From Gelatoporia subvermispora B (Eukaryota; Basidiomycota; Agaricomycetes; Polyporales; Gelatoporiaceae): a DNA stretch of 64,000 bases. Made by a program: the position numbers and the translations under genes. How positions within the stretch are numbered: position 1 is the first letter of the stretch; every line of letters starts with the position of its first letter. The notes beneath the pieces are model-generated. The model saw nothing but the letters and a program-made list of their open reading frames with translations. It made no database searches and was not told the DNA's origin. Below are positions 46,156-59,484 of the stretch, piece by piece. Location: assembly GCA_000320605.2 (NCBI GenBank), contig KB445791.1, positions 2,661,057 through 2,725,056 on the forward strand, in the 5' to 3' direction.

Positions 46156-48221
46156 TCACGTGCGCTCGCTGATGGTCCGCCTGCGCTTCCTGGGCTGCAG
46201 CATCATGTCAGCGTCTTCGTCCATCGCGTCGAGAGACAGGGACAGCCTTCTCGTCTTCTTGCCGACTTGGACTGGAGACCCAAGGGCGCGGCCTGCCTCC
46301 AGGTCCATGGAGTCGTCGCTGCCCGCCACGTCGTGAGCGTATCCTTTGGAGCGTGCAGACTTGCCGCCAGACAGGAAGGCGTCCATGAGCCCTGCGCTCA
46401 TACTAAACAGACCGGAGATGCTGCCCTTGGAAGAGGACGATGACGAAGAGCTGCTGCTCTGCGAGAGCTGAGGAAGAGACTGTTGCGAGGGTGGCAAGGT
46501 GGAACGCATGACGGGACTTTCCTCGACGTCCACGTCTGATTGCGGCGGAGGGGAGTGCTCAAAACTGCTATCATTGGCATTCCCATCAAGATCAATCCAA
46601 GCTGGAAGTAGATCGGTTGCGAATGGATCCTCTCCTTGAAGTTCGATCGGACCCATGAGCGCGGGGCTGCTGATGGATCGCTTGAAGCCTGGAGAGAAGG
46701 ACAAAGTTGATTTGGGCGCTAAGCCCGCCTCAGTCACGGGCTTGTCTTCAAGCGAAAGAACTTCGCGACGAAGAGGCGACTCGGCGATAGTGCGCTGCAG
46801 ATGAGGCAAACGCTCAGGCTTCCGCGAGGGTCCAGGACTGTCCCAGAAGAGCCTCCGAGGTGATGGCCTCGGAAAGTCTGATATCCTGTCGAGGATATCG
46901 AACTCGAGCGGCACTTCCTTCATGGGGCTGCTCAGAGGCGCGAAGGGTGAGCTGAAGATACTCCGCTTCTTCCGTTCACTTGCCGGTACGATAACGACAG
47001 GGCTCACGTCCAATCCGCTGACGGTAGGGCTTGCCTCGCCTTTAACGAGCATGCAAAGCGATAGCTCATGAGCGTTCGAGTGTAACGGGTGGCTGGGACT
47101 CGGAAATCGCCAGGGCTGGTCAGAGGGCAGACGGGCGGGGGAGTGCCGGAACGACGGTGTTTGGAGTGGATTGTACGGAGATTCCGGGACCAACTTGATA
47201 GGAGTTGGGAAAATACTTCGCTTCTTTGGGGAGCACCCAGGTGTGGCCGGTGGCGTACTAGAAGCGTTGATGGAAGACGAGAAACTCAGCTCATTGGACG
47301 GGGGTGACCCATCACGTAGCAAAGCAGGAGCACAGGATACCGGCGGCGGTGGCGGTTCGTTCTCGTCTCGAGGCGGAGGAGGTACAGTCGAGTCACGCTC
47401 GTCCCCTGAATCGAACCGAGCCTTCTTTCTCTTGGACCGCGCTCCTTCGCGCTTGTCACGGTTCTCCTCTGGAAAAAAGCGCAACTTGAATACAGACATT
47501 CGTTTAAATAATGCCGACACTGCTTACTATTCGCGCCACGACTTTTGCGCTCAGCGTTATGAGCGTCGCGACGGTTAGGCATCCCGATCTTATGCTTCTC
47601 GTAAACATGACGCCTCCACATGCTCTTCGCGTTCCTCCCAGAATACTTCCTTCTGCAGAAGGTACATCTGAGAGTGGGCTCCTCACAATGATCAGGATAT
47701 GCTTCTGGCATACCCCACCAGCCTCGAGGGGGCTCAAGCTCCGTGGGATAAGTGATGGCGTTTGTATTTGGATTGACCTCATCAGCATACTTGAAGTCCA
47801 AGGGGTCAAGGAACCACTCTTTGTTCATGGCTAGAATGGCGTAGGTCAGACCGCCGGGGTAGCTCTCCGCGCTGGGAAAATCCTTGAAAGGCGGATGAAT
47901 GAAGGTAGCGTCGGGGTCGTCATGCGAGACGTCCAGGGGTTTTTCCTGGTCATATGACATGCGCGATGTCGACGTACGCATCGTAGGGTGCGCTGCATGG
48001 CATGGGCCCGAGTGAGAGTGGGCTACTCCTGAGGCGACAAAGGGCCGGGGTCGGAATGTGGGCGTGGTGAGGTATGTGGGTTCCGCGGCGGGACTGGTGA
48101 GGCGTCGCTTGAGAGAACGCGAGGACGCAGTGGGGGGCTCAGCATCGGTGGTGGTGGTATTCAAGGAGGCGGGGAATGACGACGAGGACTGAAGAGGGGC
48201 GCGCTGGCGCGGATCAGCCAT
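46156..48221 (-). CDS. C2H2-type zinc-finger protein of unknown function
   Basis: Two exons with intron 47469-47527 (59 nt), about 670 residues. The ATG at 48221 (MADPRQRAPLQSSSSF) begins a Ser/Thr/Pro-rich region. A conserved-looking block follows: YPGGLTYAILAMNKEWFLDP, then LEPPRGWWGMPEAYPDHCEE. A single zinc finger comes next, CTFCRRKYSGRNAKSMWRRH with VYEKHKI (C-x2-C...H-x4-H). The second exon is disordered, with repeated KKRSIF motifs (two copies), many S/T-P sites, a run of serines and a basic end (RKRRRTISERT) that may be a nuclear localisation signal. I infer a nuclear DNA- or RNA-binding protein. The S/T-P sites beside basic residues look like CDK targets. No named family recognised. 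Confidence 0.85.
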
Positions 48222-48684
48222 CGCGTAAGCAGTGCAGGGATTGCTGGATGGGTGTCTGTGATCAAGAGGCTGTGCGCCAGGGAAGAGGAGGGCGACAGGA
48301 GGAGGGATTCTGTCAATCAAGAAGGCGAATCCAAGAGGGGGAGGAGAGGGAGATATAAGGAGGAGGAGAGGAGAGGACGCCCGGACGGAGGAGATGAAGA
48401 GGGCGGTGACGGGTGGCGGGAAGTAGCAGCCACTCCAAGCGACCAGGGCGCCCAGACGAGTTCCCCTCTTTTCAAGCGGAGATTCCACGCTCAGACGCGT
48501 CAACCACGTGACGGCGTCGGACATGAGGCGCACGCGTGTATCATCCCGGTACCCGCTAATTCCCCCAAATGGGGCGCGTTTACATCCCACGCAGCAACGA
48601 ACCATCCCGCCATCTCGTCATCTACGCTACCGCTACAGGTAAATTTACAAGTGCTCCCGAGGTAAATCGTACATCCCCCCTCCC
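48222..48684. other. Upstream region of the C2H2 gene
   Basis: The minus-strand frame of the C2H2 gene stays open to about 48605 but without an ATG beyond 48221. The G/A-rich stretch 48284-48420 reads as a CT-rich leader on the minus strand. A CCACGTGA site is at about 48503. Confidence 0.5.
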
Positions 48685-49414
48685 TTACAAGGCCAGAGCC
48701 AGATAACTGGCGGAACAACGGCGAGCCAGTCAGCGCGTTCCGTTCCCTCGCATGAGAACGTCGCAGAAGCACGCACCCTGCAATCATGATGGATCCGCCA
48801 ATCGGCGTCACCGGCCCCATCCAACGGAAGCTGACACGTCGGTGATAAGTTCCAGGCCATGTCGCAAGTGGAGCGGGGAGAAATCCCGAGACGCACCGCT
48901 CTCGATTCATGACAAGGGCCATGATACTCCCAGAAAAGATCACGCTGCCTGCAGCAATCGCAGGTCCAGCGAACCTATGAACAGAGAATCGAGGATGCAT
49001 GGACACCAGGAGCAGCGCCAAGCCGTTAAAGACCTTCCGCGAGCGTCAATTCTCTCCATACTTGCACAGCCCAGACGTTGTGCTCACCGCGTAGTGCGAC
49101 GCAGTCTCCCAGGCATGTATCTGATCAGGTGTGATGTCCTTCCTGCGCTGCAGACCATGTGCACCGAAGGCTCCCGCAATTATGCCGACTGCGGCTGGAT
49201 AGGGTGAAACGGAGTCGCGTTCCGGTCATCGGTGTCAGTGAAGAGCAAGAAGAGGGCGGAGACATCGTTAGCGTGAATGTAATCCGCAAATTTTGCTGAC
49301 AGGTCGAGGAGAACACTTGCCTATGACGGCTCCCGAGCGCCAGAGCAATGCAGGGCCAGGAAATGCTCGCCCTACCCTCGGGAGGAGAGGGGTTGATGAG
49401 GAAGGTTGCGCCAT
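48685..49414 (-). CDS. TMEM256/DUF423 small membrane protein
   Basis: Four-helix membrane protein of the TMEM256 (DUF423) family; molecular role unknown, the human member is found in mitochondrial or membrane proteomes. Spliced product about 138 residues: MAQPSSSTPLLPRVG..., LLWRSGAVIAAVGIIAGAFG, AHGLQRRKDITPDQIHAWET, ASHYAVFNGLALLLVSMHPR, then AGPAIAAGSVIFSGSIMALV and FRWMGPVTPIGGSIMIAGYL. The GAFGAHGL and GPVTPIGG motifs define the family. Four introns; the first (49195-49320) uses a GC donor and is unusually long at 126 nt. The ATG at 49414 is the only in-frame start. It is divergent from SPB1. Confidence 0.9.
49195..49320 (-). other. GC-AG intron in the TMEM256-like gene
   Basis: Exon end ATAG is followed by GCAAGTG, the classical GC-donor consensus, and the intron ends TATCCAG. 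Phase 1 joining gives SGAVI-A-AVGIIAGAFG. No GT donor in the interval preserves the frame. Confidence 0.7.
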
Positions 49415-49767
49415 AGTGTTCTTCACTGTATGATTGCCGTTGAGCACCGTTCTTTACTCGTCACGAAATGATGATAAATAGGGTCTGAGAGTGCGCACCT
49501 TCGAGTCTCAGCAAATAATGCGAATGAGATGATGCAGCGGAAGCCGAGCGACACGCGCGCTTCGGCGGCAGAGGTCGTCGGTCGCGGGCCGATCATCCGG
49601 CAGCTGGTGATCGAGCGCCGGAAAGCGCGAGTTTCCTGATTTGGGCACTGCAGTTCTGACATAAGCAGTTTTTGTGGCGGCAAAAGTTCTCGGCACGCGA
49701 ATCTCGAGCTGCAAGCGACCGCCGGGCACTGAGCTGAGCAGCCCGTCCACTCCCTCCCTCCTCAGCC
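49415..49767. promoter_or_regulatory. Bidirectional promoter TMEM256-like / SPB1
   Basis: 353 bp between divergent ATGs; no coding sequence. No clear TATA box on either strand. Confidence 0.5.
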
Positions 49768-52700
49768 ATGGGTAAAGCTCAGAAAAAGACAGGAAAGGGT
49801 CGTCTCGACAAGTACTACAAGCTCGCAAAGTAAGTCTTGCACTTCAATTCGCTGCAACCGTGGCATGCTAAGCACCCGCTCGCCCACAGGGAGCAGGGCT
49901 ACCGTGCCCGTTCCGCGTTCAAGCTCATTCAGCTGAACAAGAAATACTCATTCCTTGAGAATGCAAGATGTTGTATCGATCTTTGTGCTGCTCCGGGAGG
50001 TTGGTTGCAGGTGGCAACCAAGTACATGCCGCTGAACAGTGTCATTGTCGGTATGTGACCTTGCTCTTGGTCATCCCGAGTACAAGACTCACCACCTTTG
50101 TCAGGTGTCGACCTTGTTCCCATCAAGCCTATCCCCCGAGTTGTCACCTTTGCCTCTGATATCACCACCACTCAATGTCGCAACCTCATCCGCGGAGAGC
50201 TCAAGGACTGGAAGGCCGATGTCGTCCTGCACGATGGTGCCCCCAATGTCGGTACCGCGTGGGTGCAGGATGCGTACAGCCAATCCGAGCTCGTACTGAT
50301 GAGTATGAAACTTGCGGTCGAGTTCCTCATCAAGGGCGGAACATTCGTGACCAAGGTCTTCCGGAGTGTGGATTACAACAACCTCATCTGGGTGTTCAAC
50401 CAACTGTTCGGGAAGGTCGAAGCTACGAAGCCCCCATCGTCCAGGTGCGTTACAGTACTATGCTCTTAGCGCTGCCGGACTTCGATACTAACTGGCTCCG
50501 AAGAAATGTGTCTGCGGAAATTTTCGTCGTCTGCAGGGACTTCCTCGCGCCAAAGCACATTGATCCCAAGTTCTTCGACCCCAAACATGTCTTCAAGGAT
50601 ATGTCCGCCTCGGCCCCGGAGGGGGAGATGAGCATCTCAGCGAAGAAGGTCCAGGCAAATGTCTTCCAACCCGAGAAGAAGCGCCGTCATCGTGACGGTT
50701 ATGAGGAAGGCGACTACATCCTCTTCAAGAAGGCAACCGCAGGAGAATTCGTCCGTGGCCACGATGCCGTGGCATTCCTTGGCAGTGTGAACAAGATTGC
50801 ATTCGAGACAGAAGAAGAGAAAGAGTACGCCCGAGGATCATTTGACATCACTCTAGTCGTTATACTGATTGACTTTTAGGTGGCTGAAACTCGAGCTCAC
50901 TACACCAGATGTTGTCACAAATTGTGAGGATCTGAAGGTGCTCGGAAAGGGCGACTTCAAGACGCTCATGAAGTGGCGGACGGCGCTCCGTGAAGAGGTA
51001 CGTTGGGCCATTTTCTGTGTCAACTACGCGGTGCTCACACATCGCTCAGCTTGGTATCGACGTCAAGACGAAGGAGACTGAGGAGCTAACTGAGGAGGTC
51101 GAGGTGACGGAGGACGTTGACCCTGAGGAAGAAATCCAGAAAGAGGTTCGTACCCATCAGCCCTCACATCGGAAGCAGGGTTCTAATTACGGGAATCCAG
51201 CTCGAGCGACTCAACGCCGAGGCGGCCGCCCGTACAAAGCGGGAACGCCGTCGTGCCAACGAGGTCAAGACCCGGACCATTCAGCGCATGCAGCTGCAGA
51301 TGACCGCGCCAATGGACATTGGTATGGAGCAGCATGATGCCTCGCTCGGCGGACAGGACGATATGTTCGAGCTCGACGACGCGCACAGGGCGCTGCGCGG
51401 CAAGGGCGGGCGGCGGCTCATGGATGAGTCCGACGCGGAGAGCGAAAGCGACTCGCAAGCGGAAGATGAAGAGGACGAGGAGGCGCTCGACTCGGAGGAG
51501 GAGCGCGAGCGGAAGCTCTCCGGGCTCGAGGCGGAGCTGGACGGCTTGTACGACGCATATACAGACCGTCTGAAGGAGCGCGACGCGAAGTACAAGGTGA
51601 ATGAGGCGCGGAAGAACAGCAGGGCGCGCGAGGAGTGGGATGGGATCAAGCAGAGGGGCAGCGATAGCGAGGACGACAGCGACGACGAGGAGGGCGGCTG
51701 GGATAGGGTGCAAGCTGCCAAGGCGCATGCCGGGGAGGACTCCGACTCCGATTCCGACGAAAGCGAGATGGAGGAAGAGAGTGCACCCGTCGCGGGCAAG
51801 AAGCGTAGAGGCAACGAACTCGATGGTTCGGCGCAGAGTCGCAAGAAGGCCCGGTTGGCAATTGTCGCGCCAGCGAGCGGCGCCGCGCCGTTGAGCCGGA
51901 ACGCACAGGTCTGGTTCAGCCAAGACTTTTTCGCCGGCGCAGACGTCGATGTCGAGGATGACGAAGAGGAGAACGATGATGTTGAAGAGGAGGAAGATGA
52001 GGACGTGTCAATGGGCGAGGAGGAAGAGGACGCGGTCGATGCGTCACAATCTGCCTCGGATGACGACGATGACTTCGAGGTTGTCCCCCAGGAGCCCGAT
52101 GACGACGTGGACATGTGGGACGTCGATGACGAGAATGAGGACGAGATCAAGCAAGCCCATGTTAAAAGTCAGTTCGCACTACTACATCCCAACCACCATG
52201 ACTAATGCGACTATTCCACAGAGCATGGTCTTCTTACAGCCGAAGCCGTCACTCTTGCTCAGCAACTAGTTAACCGAGAAAAGACGAAGACCGACCTCAT
52301 CAACGAAGGCTTCAACCGCTACTCCCTGAACGCCAAGGACGGTCTTCCTCCGTGGTTCCTGGATGACGAGGAGAAGCACTACAAGTCGAACCTCCCCGTC
52401 ACCAAGGAGGCTATGGCGGCTCTCCGCGCAAAGATGCGCGCATTAGATGCCCGGCCGATCAAGAAGGTCGCGGAGGCCAAGGCGCGGAAGAAGTTCAAGG
52501 CCGCGCAGAGGCTGGAGAAGGCGATGAAGAAGGCGGAGGGTGTCAACCAGACCGCAGATCTGACAGAGCGAGAGAAGGCGAAGCAGATCGAGAAGCTCAT
52601 GAACAAGAGTATGGCTACCAAACAGCGAAAAGAGATCAAGGTCGTCGTCGCGAAGGGATCTCACAAAGGGTTGAAGGGCCGACCGAACGGCGTCAAGGGC

Positions 52701-52843
52701 CGCTACGTCATGGTCGACTCCAGGATGAAGAAAGAGGTCAGTGCTCTTTGGCAGCTCTCGGACTTCAATTACTAACAACTTGTTCGCAGGTCCGGGCGCA
52801 AAAGCGGAAAGAAAAGGCGAACAAGAAGCGGAAGCGCACTTGA
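49768..52843 (+). CDS. SPB1: Spb1, 27S pre-rRNA 2'-O-methyltransferase (60S biogenesis)
   Basis: Nucleolar FtsJ/RrmJ-type methyltransferase that modifies the A-loop guanosine of 25S rRNA during 60S assembly. The ATG at 49768 starts [20 protein letters not shown]. The KDKE catalytic tetrad is visible: Lys in [11 protein letters not shown], Asp in [11 protein letters not shown], Lys in [11 protein letters not shown] and Glu in [13 protein letters not shown]; the SAM loop is DLCAAPGGW. Next is the Spb1 middle domain ([20 protein letters not shown]), a long Asp/Glu/Ser-rich acidic part and the C-terminal domain ([20 protein letters not shown] to [20 protein letters not shown]) with a Lys-rich tail. 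Eight or so introns. It converges on the SLS1-like gene with 79 bp between stops. Confidence 0.96.
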
Positions 52844-52922
52844 GCTGGTCTCATCCCTCCTCTTATCTATTATCTTGCATGTGTAGCATAGTATTCATGA
52901 CCACGGGACTCATGGTGTATAC

Positions 52923-55729
52923 CTCAATAGAACTCCTTGATCGACTCCTCTACTCTACGGACACCGACTGGAACATACGTGGAGGCTGTCAGGTAGTCGC
53001 AGTGCCGGAGGAAGTCCGTCCATGATGCTGCGGATGTGGAATCCTCGCAGTAGACCTAAAAAAATACTTTGAATGATGCATACGTTTGCTTTAGAGGCAA
53101 TGCTCATACCTCGCAATGCGTAGACTTGAATTTACTCTCCAGATCAAGTGCGCTTTCCGTGACCGCCTGAAACTCGGGCTTGTTGCTTTGCTTGACGGAC
53201 TCTTCACTGTGTCTAACAGTCGCACTGGTGTGAAGGATGAAGGTCTCGTCGCCATGCTTCAAAGTGAGCGGAGGGTCCGGTTGCGCTGCGTTTACTTGCG
53301 GGTCGACCAGGCTAACATAGACGCTCAGACAACGAAAGCGTCGAAAATGATTTCAACACATACAAATCGTACAGGCCTTCGATATAGGCTCGTAGCTCCT
53401 GGGGTTGTTCAGGGGCTTCAATATTGTTCTGATGTACAGCCGACAGACGCATGTCCATTGGCCTCCGAGATCTTTAGCGACGAGGTATATCTCTGACGCC
53501 AATGCCACGCACCTGTCCGGCATCATGAGATCGACTCTGGCTTCGGTGCCGACCCAGCAGTGGGAGTCAAAGCGGGCCACATCCACGCCAGCGTCATCTA
53601 ACGCGTTATCCGGGTCGAAGTACTCGCTAGGTAGGTCTACTTCGAAGGACAGCTGCTTGATCTTCTGAGCGCGGACAGTGGGATGATCCTGCTCCGCAGT
53701 CTGGCTACTCGGGTTTGGGAGTGCATGATAGATGAGACGATGCTTGATCTTTTGCTGCTGTGGCTGTGAGCCAATGAGCGGCGGAGCAAGGCTGAGAACT
53801 CGTCAGAGAGATGATAATGGCATTTAATCGCGCAAAGCGCAGTACCTGTGCAGAAAGGATGTCTGAACGTGTCCTTCAGCTATCCACTGCAGCCATTTGG
53901 TGATCTCATGTTGGCCCTGTAAAGGCGGGATGATCGTGGCACGTTGTCCAAGGGTTCTCGTAGTGAAAAGTATGTGACCTATTCTGAAAGAAGGGTTGTG
54001 AGCTTGTCTGTCTGAGGCATCAGGCTCACATACGATGCTTTGTAGGTCGTACGGGGAGAGTTTGCATCTGCTCCTAATGCACCCTGGAGGACATTATGGA
54101 TGTCAACGCCTTGTCTGGGCACGTGCACATCAGTAAAAGTCCAGAACGATGGTTTGAACTGAATTACTGTGCTGGAGTAACAACGTTGCCTCCGCCACCA
54201 GCTAGACCGCCCGTGTCGAGAATTAGTTCCCTGGCACCCCTCTTCAGCCATTCGCCGACTCGCCGCACTCGGAACGCTCCGCTGGTGTTCATCGTCCATG
54301 GCAAAAGCCGCGGGGAGAGAAAAGGATACATCGCGTAGGCCCGCGGGAATAAAACAGACGGAACGTTCTCGAGTGCTTTCGATGTTGGCGTATATGCCAA
54401 AATGGACGTTTGCGAATTCGCATTCAACTGGGAATTTGTGTCATTAGAAATGAATCCTTTGATTTTTGCAACGTCGTATATACCTCGTACGCTGCTCGAC
54501 TCGCGAGACGTTTCGCTACAGAGAGAGTGCGAAGGTCTTTAGCGCATATTTTGATCTTCGGCGAACAAAAAGATCAGTCCAGAAACACACATACGAGAGT
54601 AGGATGCATCATACCTTGCCTTCCTCGTCGATATTCTCAAGGTAGGCACCAGCTAATCGAGATATACGTTGGACCATGTCTGGTCGGATGGCCTGCTTCG
54701 AAGGCAACTGGAACACGACTTCGACGATTTTCTACAAGCCAGTGTGAATAGACATAGAGTTGAAGATCAATCAACCAGACCTTCTTGATATCCGCGACAT
54801 TCTCCTGCAACTTGCTCAAGAAGCCTCGTAAACCCTCAACTCGAAGTGAGAGTGGGTGAGCAAGCAGGGATATGTGCACGTTGAACTGTTTTGACAGCTC
54901 CAAGAGCTCAGAACCATCTGGAATGGATCAGCGAGAGGGCACTTTCAGGATCGATCGCGACAAACCTTTGCCCAAGATAAGGAACAGCTCGCTGGCAGTG
55001 GCGGGAATATCTAGACTAAGGTTAGCACAAAGGCAAATTCTCTTGCATGCGGCATGTACCAACGATGGAGACCTCCGTCCTATCCCGTTGAGCTTTTTTG
55101 ACATCTGCAAGCCGCGGCCAACCCCATATCTCCTCGATGACAGACTCGGCGTACTCCACCTTCTTGCGCGAGAATCGGCCATGAGAGGGGTCAACCTCAG
55201 ATTCCGCGACGAGCTTCCGAAGCTGGTCTTTGCTGAACGTCCGGCAAACAGTATCCAGTAGCTCATTATACTGCAAGGAATACCGTGGCGAGGTGACTGG
55301 CGGGTGCTTTCTAGGACGCAGCCTGTTCAGGTCCTCGAGGGTAGGTTCCAAACCTGCAGCCTGGATTGCGGCGAGGTGTACTTCTGCCCTACTGGGGGCA
55401 AGAGGATCTCTGCTCGGCGTTTCCTGGGCGTATGGGTCATCCTCTTCAAGCAGCTTTTTCCTCGCTTTGCGTTTTCTCTTGAGTGGCGAAGGCTCTTCCG
55501 CATCTACTCCTTGAGCCTCTTCTTGTAATTTGGAAGACGAGCTACTCGCGTGGGGGATATCCCGCGTGTCGAGCGGGTGGTCGGCTACAGCTTCGTGTAC
55601 TTGTGCATCCTGGTCATGCGAAGCGAGCTGAGCAGCAAGAGCAGAATAGCATCTCCGAGAGGAAGTCAAGGCACCAGCTGAGCGCAAGGCATGTGCAACT
55701 CTCGTACGTCGTAATATACGAGCAGACAT
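52923..55729 (-). CDS. SLS1: Sls1-like mitochondrial inner-membrane regulator
   Basis: Yeast Sls1 is a mitochondrial membrane protein that couples mitochondrial transcription to translation. The ATG at 55729 gives an Arg-rich presequence (MSARILRRTRVAHALRSAG). Family-like segments: YSLQYNELLDTVCRTFSKDQ, VIEEIWGWP followed by KAQRDRTEVSIVD, ISLLAHPLSLRVEGLRGFLSK, RPDMVQRISRLAGAYLENID, AFRVRRVGEWLKRG, and IGHILFTTRTLGQRATIIPP. It ends ...GVRRVEESIKEFY at 52923. Eleven introns resolve all breaks, including an apparent frameshift near 54175 that is a normal 53-nt intron (GTAATT...GCCCAG). A longer open frame upstream of 55729 has a GTG, not an ATG. Confidence 0.85.
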
Positions 55730-56177
55730 AGCAAGCGAGACGAAACGTTGCACTGCGAACGCGCAAGAAAGTAGCAGATCGTCTCCCGAGCGAGCCGCGG
55801 TTAGACGCCCGAAGAAATTGCGTATCACGTGATGGGCGTAGCTTGGCCAAGGTACAGGGTTAGGGTCGAAGAATAAGAAAGACCGAGGCAGGAGCCATTA
55901 ATCGCTTTATATTGGGACATGCACGCCTATCGGATGCGAGACAGCTTCGGATCACTAGGTATAGAGCAATATTGCTCGTGTCGTGCATGCGGCAGCGAGA
56001 GTCCTATCTCGTCACACGACTCAACGTCGGAACGGCAAGAACAATGCAACAGGTGTAGTCGTTGAGCGAAATGTACCGCAAGCTTGTGGGATTGAAAAAT
56101 GATAGGATGTACAAGTGGGTGTGCACAAGTGGGATAATGTGAGCGAACCGCCGCTATCGCCGGCGCGTACCCCGTGA
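55730..56177. promoter_or_regulatory. SLS1 promoter with ATCACGTGAT palindrome and TTAGGG element
   Basis: On the minus strand upstream of 55729 lie a perfect 10-bp palindrome ATCACGTGAT (55824-55833, about 95 bp upstream) and AGGGTTAGGGT (55856-55866), a telomere-repeat-like telobox. The right part is the MAP2 3' flank. The regulatory meaning is inferred. Confidence 0.5.
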
Positions 56178-57975
<1,798 letters not shown>

Positions 57976-58294
57976 GCTGAATGCTGATGGTCGTACCGTT
58001 GGGTCGGGGTGATAATTGAGCGGCTACGGTGCTCCTCCTGCCCGCACCTGGCAGATTTTCGAGATCACTTGCGGGCGGCACGCACGTGATTCAGATCGGC
58101 GGCCCGCCATTCCTCGCGCGCCTATTGGTCACCCGCGAGGGAGGCTCTGCCGCCAGCCAAGCTCCTGCCACGACGCGTCTCCTCCGCTGTCCCCGCGCGC
58201 GCGCAGCCACATCCCACACCACCCTTCCCTTCCCTCGCTCCGTGCCTTGGTTCCCCCGCACGCGTATACCCAGGCTGCCACGCCCACACTCAAC
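57976..58294. promoter_or_regulatory. Bidirectional promoter MAP2 / RIB7
   Basis: 319 bp between divergent ATGs, GC-rich, with a GCACGTGATT site at about 58082-58091. Open frames here are shadows. Confidence 0.5.
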
Positions 58295-59484
58295 ATGTCA
58301 TCTGACGATGCGCCCGCTGGGTCCCTCTGGGACTTTGTCCCCAGCCCGCCAGAGTTCCTCACCGACGTCTTCGCGCTGCCGTCCGACCCGGAGAGCCATG
58401 TCTCGTTCTACACGGGCAACGAGCTGCGCCCGACGCCCACGCCGCGCTCGCCCGACTCGGCGCGCCCGTACGTGACGCTCACGTTCGCGCAGTCCCTCGA
58501 CGCGAAGATCGCGGGGGCGGGCGGGACGCAGCTCGCGCTCAGCGGGCGCGAGAGCCTCGTCATGACGCACTGGTGCGCACTCTTGCTCCTCCCAAACACA
58601 CCGCGGCCGCCACTGACGCGTCCCGCAGGATGCGCACGATGCACGACGCGATCCTGATCGGGATCGGCACCGCGCTGAACGACGACCCGCAGCTGAACAG
58701 TGCGTACTCCGCTCCGCCGCGTGCGCGCGCATACACGGTACATACGTGAGCTCCGCCCGCAGCAAGACACCTCCCGCCGCTCCCCGCGCACGCGCTCTAC
58801 GCGTACGCCGCGCCGCGCCCCGTCGTCCTCGACACGCGCCTCCGCCTCACCCCGCAGTGCAAGCTCCTCCGCAACTTTAAGGACGGCCGCGGGCGCCGCC
58901 CGTGGGTCATCTGCGCGATCCCGGACTCGGCGGACCAGCTCGAGGACTGGGCTGAGCGCCGCACGGCGCTCGAGGACGAGGGCGCGAAGGTGCTCGTCGT
59001 GAAGGCTCAGGATGGTACGTCCACCCGCTCGTCGGGATGCCCTGCATGATATGACTGACATCCTGTCTTACGCTGTTATTGCACGTGCAGGCCACATACA
59101 TATTCCGACGCTTCTAAGCAAGCTGCGCAAGAGGCGGATCCGCTCGATTATGGTCGAGGGCGGCGCACGGATCATACAGTCGTTTCTCGCTGCAGCTGCG
59201 CCGCCTCCGCCAGATGCGAACGACACCGAAACTGAATCAGACACGGAGTATCTGCCCCGAAGCGCGGTCGACATGGTCATCGTCACCGTCGCGCCAACCC
59301 TCGTCGGCAAAGAGGGCGTTGGCTACGGGAACGACCTCCTTGCTGAGCAGGTATGCCTCATCTCCACGCCGCGTCTTGCCTTGGGACTTACAGACCTCCG
59401 TAGCTGCCGAGTCTGCAGTATGTCGGCTCGGAGCAGTTTGGTCGAGACTCGGTGATTGCGCTCGAAAACCGGTATCGCGTATGA
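58295..59484 (+). CDS. RIB7: Riboflavin-pathway pyrimidine reductase Rib7
   Basis: NADPH-dependent 2,5-diamino-6-ribosylamino-4(3H)-pyrimidinone 5'-phosphate reductase, the second step of fungal riboflavin synthesis. The ATG at 58295 starts MSSDDAPAGSLWDFVPSPPE. Conserved parts: RPYVTLTFAQSLDAKIAG, GGTQLALSGRES, MRTMHDAILIGIGTALNDDP, PVVLDTRLRLTPQCKLL, IRSIMVEGGARIIQSFL and VIVTVAPTLVGKEGVGYG, with QYVGSEQFGRDSVIALENRY near the end. Four introns; the last uses the acceptor CCGTAG so that EQ-LPSLQYV reads through a stop that a nearer acceptor would create. The first exon is very GC-rich. Normal length for the family (about 300 residues). Confidence 0.94.

Noticed and set aside
51281..52150. 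Long minus-strand open frame rich in serine opposite SPB1
   Set aside because: It is the complement of the Asp/Glu-rich acidic region of SPB1; composition alone keeps the frame open.
54164..54299. Apparent +1 frameshift in the SLS1-like gene between ...GGNVVTPAQ and ...QFKPSFWTF
   Set aside because: A normal 53-nt intron (GTAATT...GTGCCCAG) joins VTPA-Q to QGVDIHNVLQG in phase; the second frame is intron sequence.
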